Part shown: in pieces, positions 43,905 through 45,581 of the stretch
How positions within the stretch are numbered: position 1 is the stretch's first letter
How the letters are laid out: the number at the start of each line of letters is the position of its first letter
Assembly: GCA_934168325.1 (NCBI GenBank)
Contig: CAKPNG010000010.1
Location: 1 to 45,581, forward strand
Direction of reading: 5' to 3'
DNA length: 45,581 nucleotides
From: an uncultured Bacilli bacterium
Lineage (GTDB): Bacteria; Bacillota_I; Bacilli_A; RFN20; CAG-826
Translations under genes and position numbers: made by a program
Notes under the pieces: model-generated
Database searches by the model: none
What the model was told of the DNA's origin: nothing
What the model saw: the letters and a program-made list of their open reading frames with translations, nothing else

Positions 43905-43918
43905 AAAATAAACCTCCA

Positions 43919-43945
43919 TTAGCACTTTTATTTATTAAGTGCTAA
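43919..43945. promoter_or_regulatory. CIRCE operator 1 (HrcA site) of htpG
   Basis: TTAGCACTT-N9-AAGTGCTAA, a perfect inverted repeat with the exact nine-base spacer of CIRCE. It differs from the consensus only at the innermost base of each arm. It overlaps the predicted transcription start and lies next to the Shine-Dalgarno. Confidence 0.93.
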
Positions 43946-43949
43946 ATAT

Positions 43950-43977
43950 ATTCTACAACATTTTTTAGCACTTGCAA
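43950..43977 (-). promoter_or_regulatory. htpG promoter between two CIRCE operators
   Basis: On the minus strand TTGCAA (43972-43977) and TAGAAT (43950-43955, 5/6) are 16 bases apart. The -35 box lies inside the upstream CIRCE and the start point inside the downstream one. Confidence 0.65.
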
Positions 43978-43991
43978 GTATTGATTGCTAA
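43965..43991. promoter_or_regulatory. CIRCE operator 2 (HrcA site) of htpG
   Basis: TTAGCACTT-N9-GATTGCTAA, with 9-9-9 geometry and two departures from consensus. Its centre is 46 bp from that of operator 1. It covers the -35 region. Confidence 0.8.
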
Positions 43992-44038
43992 TTTTTGAAT
44001 TATTTTATTATTCGAGCTAATTAGTAAATTATTTAAAT

Positions 44039-45430
44039 TTAGGAATCAAGTTTATCAAGTTTTTTACCTATTTTTCTTATGTCAAATTTTAAAATCTTAT
44101 CTTTAATAGTTTGAATATCAGTAAAAATTAATCCATTTAATATTTCTTTATTTCTATTATTGAATGATTCAATTTTAAGTGAATTATTATAAGCTTCTTT
44201 TACATCGTTTTCTAATTTTATTAATGGCTTTTCAATATACGTATTTTTAAGTGAGTCAAATAAATCTTCTAAATCTCTTCTATTTACAAATTCAGTAAAT
44301 TTCTCATTATTAGTTTTTAAAATATCAGCATATTTATTACATAAACTATATAAAAGAGATAAGAATGATATGAAATATTGTGGTCTAACTAAATACATTT
44401 TTTCATAACCTTGAACTTTTTTAATTGGAGCATCATTATTATTATCTAATTCTAAAGTTGAAATTAATAAAGCGTATTCACAATTTTTCTTCTTTCTATC
44501 TTTATCTAATTTATCGTAATGATCGCTATTTTTCTTCTTATATTTACTATCGATGCCTTCATTTTTAATTTCACAACAGACACTTGTTAATAAATTTTCT
44601 TTTTTAAAGTTGCTATCTGAATAGACTTCAAAAATATAATCAGCTTTAGTACCTTTTAATTCATCATCTTCTTTAATGGATATATTATCTTTATACCATT
44701 TAGCATTTTCAAAGCCAGATGTTGCGTAATTATCATATTCACTATTACACCATTTTTCTAAATCTTCGCCTAATTCTTTAGTACCCAAATGTGTTTTTTG
44801 TAATTTTAATAATTCTATCTCTTTTTCTTTATCGTTAATTATTTTTTTATAATCATTATCTTTTTCTAATAATTTATTTTGAAGAGTCAATTCACTAGTT
44901 TCCTTATATTTAGCAAATTCATTTTTAATATTTGTAATATCTAAATTATTTTTATTAATTAAATCTTTTCTTTCATTATCAAATTTTAAATGATCAGCTT
45001 CAGATTGATTCTTTAATTCTAAAGTTAATTTATTAATTTGCTCTTTTAAATTTAAAATGTTTTCTTCATTTTCTTTATTTATTTTTGTTTCTAATTCTTT
45101 TACTTTTAATTGAATAGAAGTTTCTTTTTCTTTATTTAATGAAGAAATAGTGTAATTTAATTTATTAATTTGTTCCTTGAGTTCTGCTATTTTTTGATTA
45201 AATTGAAGTTCATTTTCTGAAATAATTTTATCATTGTTTGCTTTTATAACTTTTTCTTGTCTAGATAATTCATAATTTAGTTTTTCTTTATAATTATCTT
45301 CGATTATTTTATCTATATTATCTTTATCAATAGTTGTTAAAGTAGCTAAATTAATAACATCGCCTTCTTTAGCATCTTCTAATAACTTTAAAGTATTACG
45401 GTCTATTATTGACACTCTTATTTCTTTCAT
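44039..45430 (-). CDS. DUF2130 coiled-coil protein with a nuclease-like C-terminal domain
   Basis: 463 aa. The region from about residue 45 to 215 is a long Lys/Glu/Gln-rich coiled coil. The C-terminal domain matches DUF2130: ELGEDLEKWCNSEYDNY near residue 218, then TKADYIFEVY near residue 260, CCEIKNEG near residue 282, HYDKLDKDRKKKNCEYALLI near residues 302-321, and YEKMYLVRPQYFISFL near residue 344. The Asp...Glu-x-Lys pattern (ADY...CEIKNE) is compatible with a PD-(D/E)xK nuclease-like fold, which is an inference. GGGGGA precedes the ATG. It stands alone; biological role unknown. Confidence 0.85.
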   Translation of the reverse strand: MKEIRVSIIDRNTLKLLEDAKEGDVINLATLTTIDKDNIDKIIEDNYKEKLNYELSRQEKVIKANNDKIISENELQFNQKIAELKEQINKLNYTISSLNKEKETSIQLKVKELETKINKENEENILNLKEQINKLTLELKNQSEADHLKFDNERKDLINKNNLDITNIKNEFAKYKETSELTLQNKLLEKDNDYKKIINDKEKEIELLKLQKTHLGTKELGEDLEKWCNSEYDNYATSGFENAKWYKDNISIKEDDELKGTKADYIFEVYSDSNFKKENLLTSVCCEIKNEGIDSKYKKKNSDHYDKLDKDRKKKNCEYALLISTLELDNNNDAPIKKVQGYEKMYLVRPQYFISFLSLLYSLCNKYADILKTNNEKFTEFVNRRDLEDLFDSLKNTYIEKPLIKLENDVKEAYNNSLKIESFNNRNKEILNGLIFTDIQTIKDKILKFDIRKIGKKLDKLDS

Positions 45431-45581
45431 AATTTCCCCCTTATTATTATATATCTATAAAAATTATAACACTATTTTGATTATAATTAATTATATTATT
45501 ATAATTTGTTTGCGTTTCATATTTGTAGGTCGATAAAAAAATAAAAGAACCCTATAATTAAATTTGCGAAATAAAAAGAGG
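45431..45581. other. A+T-rich upstream region at the window edge
   Basis: Holds the leader of the DUF2130 gene; a TATAAT on the minus strand about 38 bases before the ATG is a possible -10 box, with a weak -35 region. No gene is seen up to the window end. Confidence 0.3.

Overview
The window looks like a compact, very A+T-rich genome of a low-GC Gram-positive bacterium. It is probably an anaerobic, gut-type member of the Bacilli close to the Mollicutes/Erysipelotrichia (for example an RF39-like lineage), but this is an inference from gene content and not a phylogeny. Supporting points are a pyruvate:ferredoxin oxidoreductase with a small ferredoxin and no respiratory chain in view, Bacillota-specific RecU and DnaD, an RqcH (NFACT) protein, HrcA-type CIRCE sites, and an F-ATPase b subunit with a lipoprotein signal as known from Mycoplasma. 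UGA works as a stop codon (end of the ECF sigma gene, end of the alpha-galactosidase gene, end of the CCA-enzyme gene), so this is the standard code and not the Mycoplasma code. No tRNA, rRNA, CRISPR, IS element or phage gene was recognised, and no gene-free gap exceeds 300 bases.

Layout. 1-7.9 kb: a degenerate Sfp-type phosphopantetheinyl transferase, a uracil permease behind an attenuator-like leader, a CatA-like acetyltransferase, RqcH, TrmL, a choline-kinase-like protein, inorganic pyrophosphatase and an orphan ATP-grasp ligase. Convergent pairs here overlap or nearly touch. 8.1-15.1 kb: a complete F1Fo ATP synthase operon (I-a-c-b-delta-alpha-gamma-beta-epsilon) whose c subunit carries the two-glutamate signature of Na+-coupled rings. 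15.2-22 kb: information-processing genes (DEDDh exonuclease, RecU, Nth, DnaD, a short CCA-enzyme-like protein, HU) and the Bacillota block cmk-der-gpsA. 21.9-24.6 kb: ferredoxin, an FMN-riboswitch-controlled riboflavin transporter (RibU) and a MATE exporter.

24.6-27.3 kb holds the least familiar system: an ECF sigma factor, a one-TM anti-sigma-like protein, and a lipoprotein whose exported domain resembles that of the anti-sigma protein. The sigma operon and the lipoprotein gene are each preceded by the same 36-bp element at 32/36 identity, with identical spacing and the look of an ECF promoter. This suggests a self-regulated envelope-sensing circuit. 27.3-33.3 kb: a HAD phosphatase, PFOR and a second MATE exporter. 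33.3-41.7 kb: a galacto-oligosaccharide operon (GPH sugar:cation symporter, GH13 alpha-glucosidase, GH36 alpha-galactosidase, GH2 beta-galactosidase) suited to raffinose-family and lactose-like sugars. 42-45.4 kb: HtpG under tandem CIRCE operators, and a coiled-coil DUF2130 protein.

Two threads run through the window. First, a Na+ economy is plausible: a Na+-type c-ring plus a MelB-like symporter that keeps the cation-site Asp/Asn/Asp residues. Second, genes fall into two translation-start classes. Most have a clear Shine-Dalgarno sequence, but at least seven first-of-transcript genes lack one and have a -10 box only 8-9 bases before the ATG, which predicts leaderless mRNAs.
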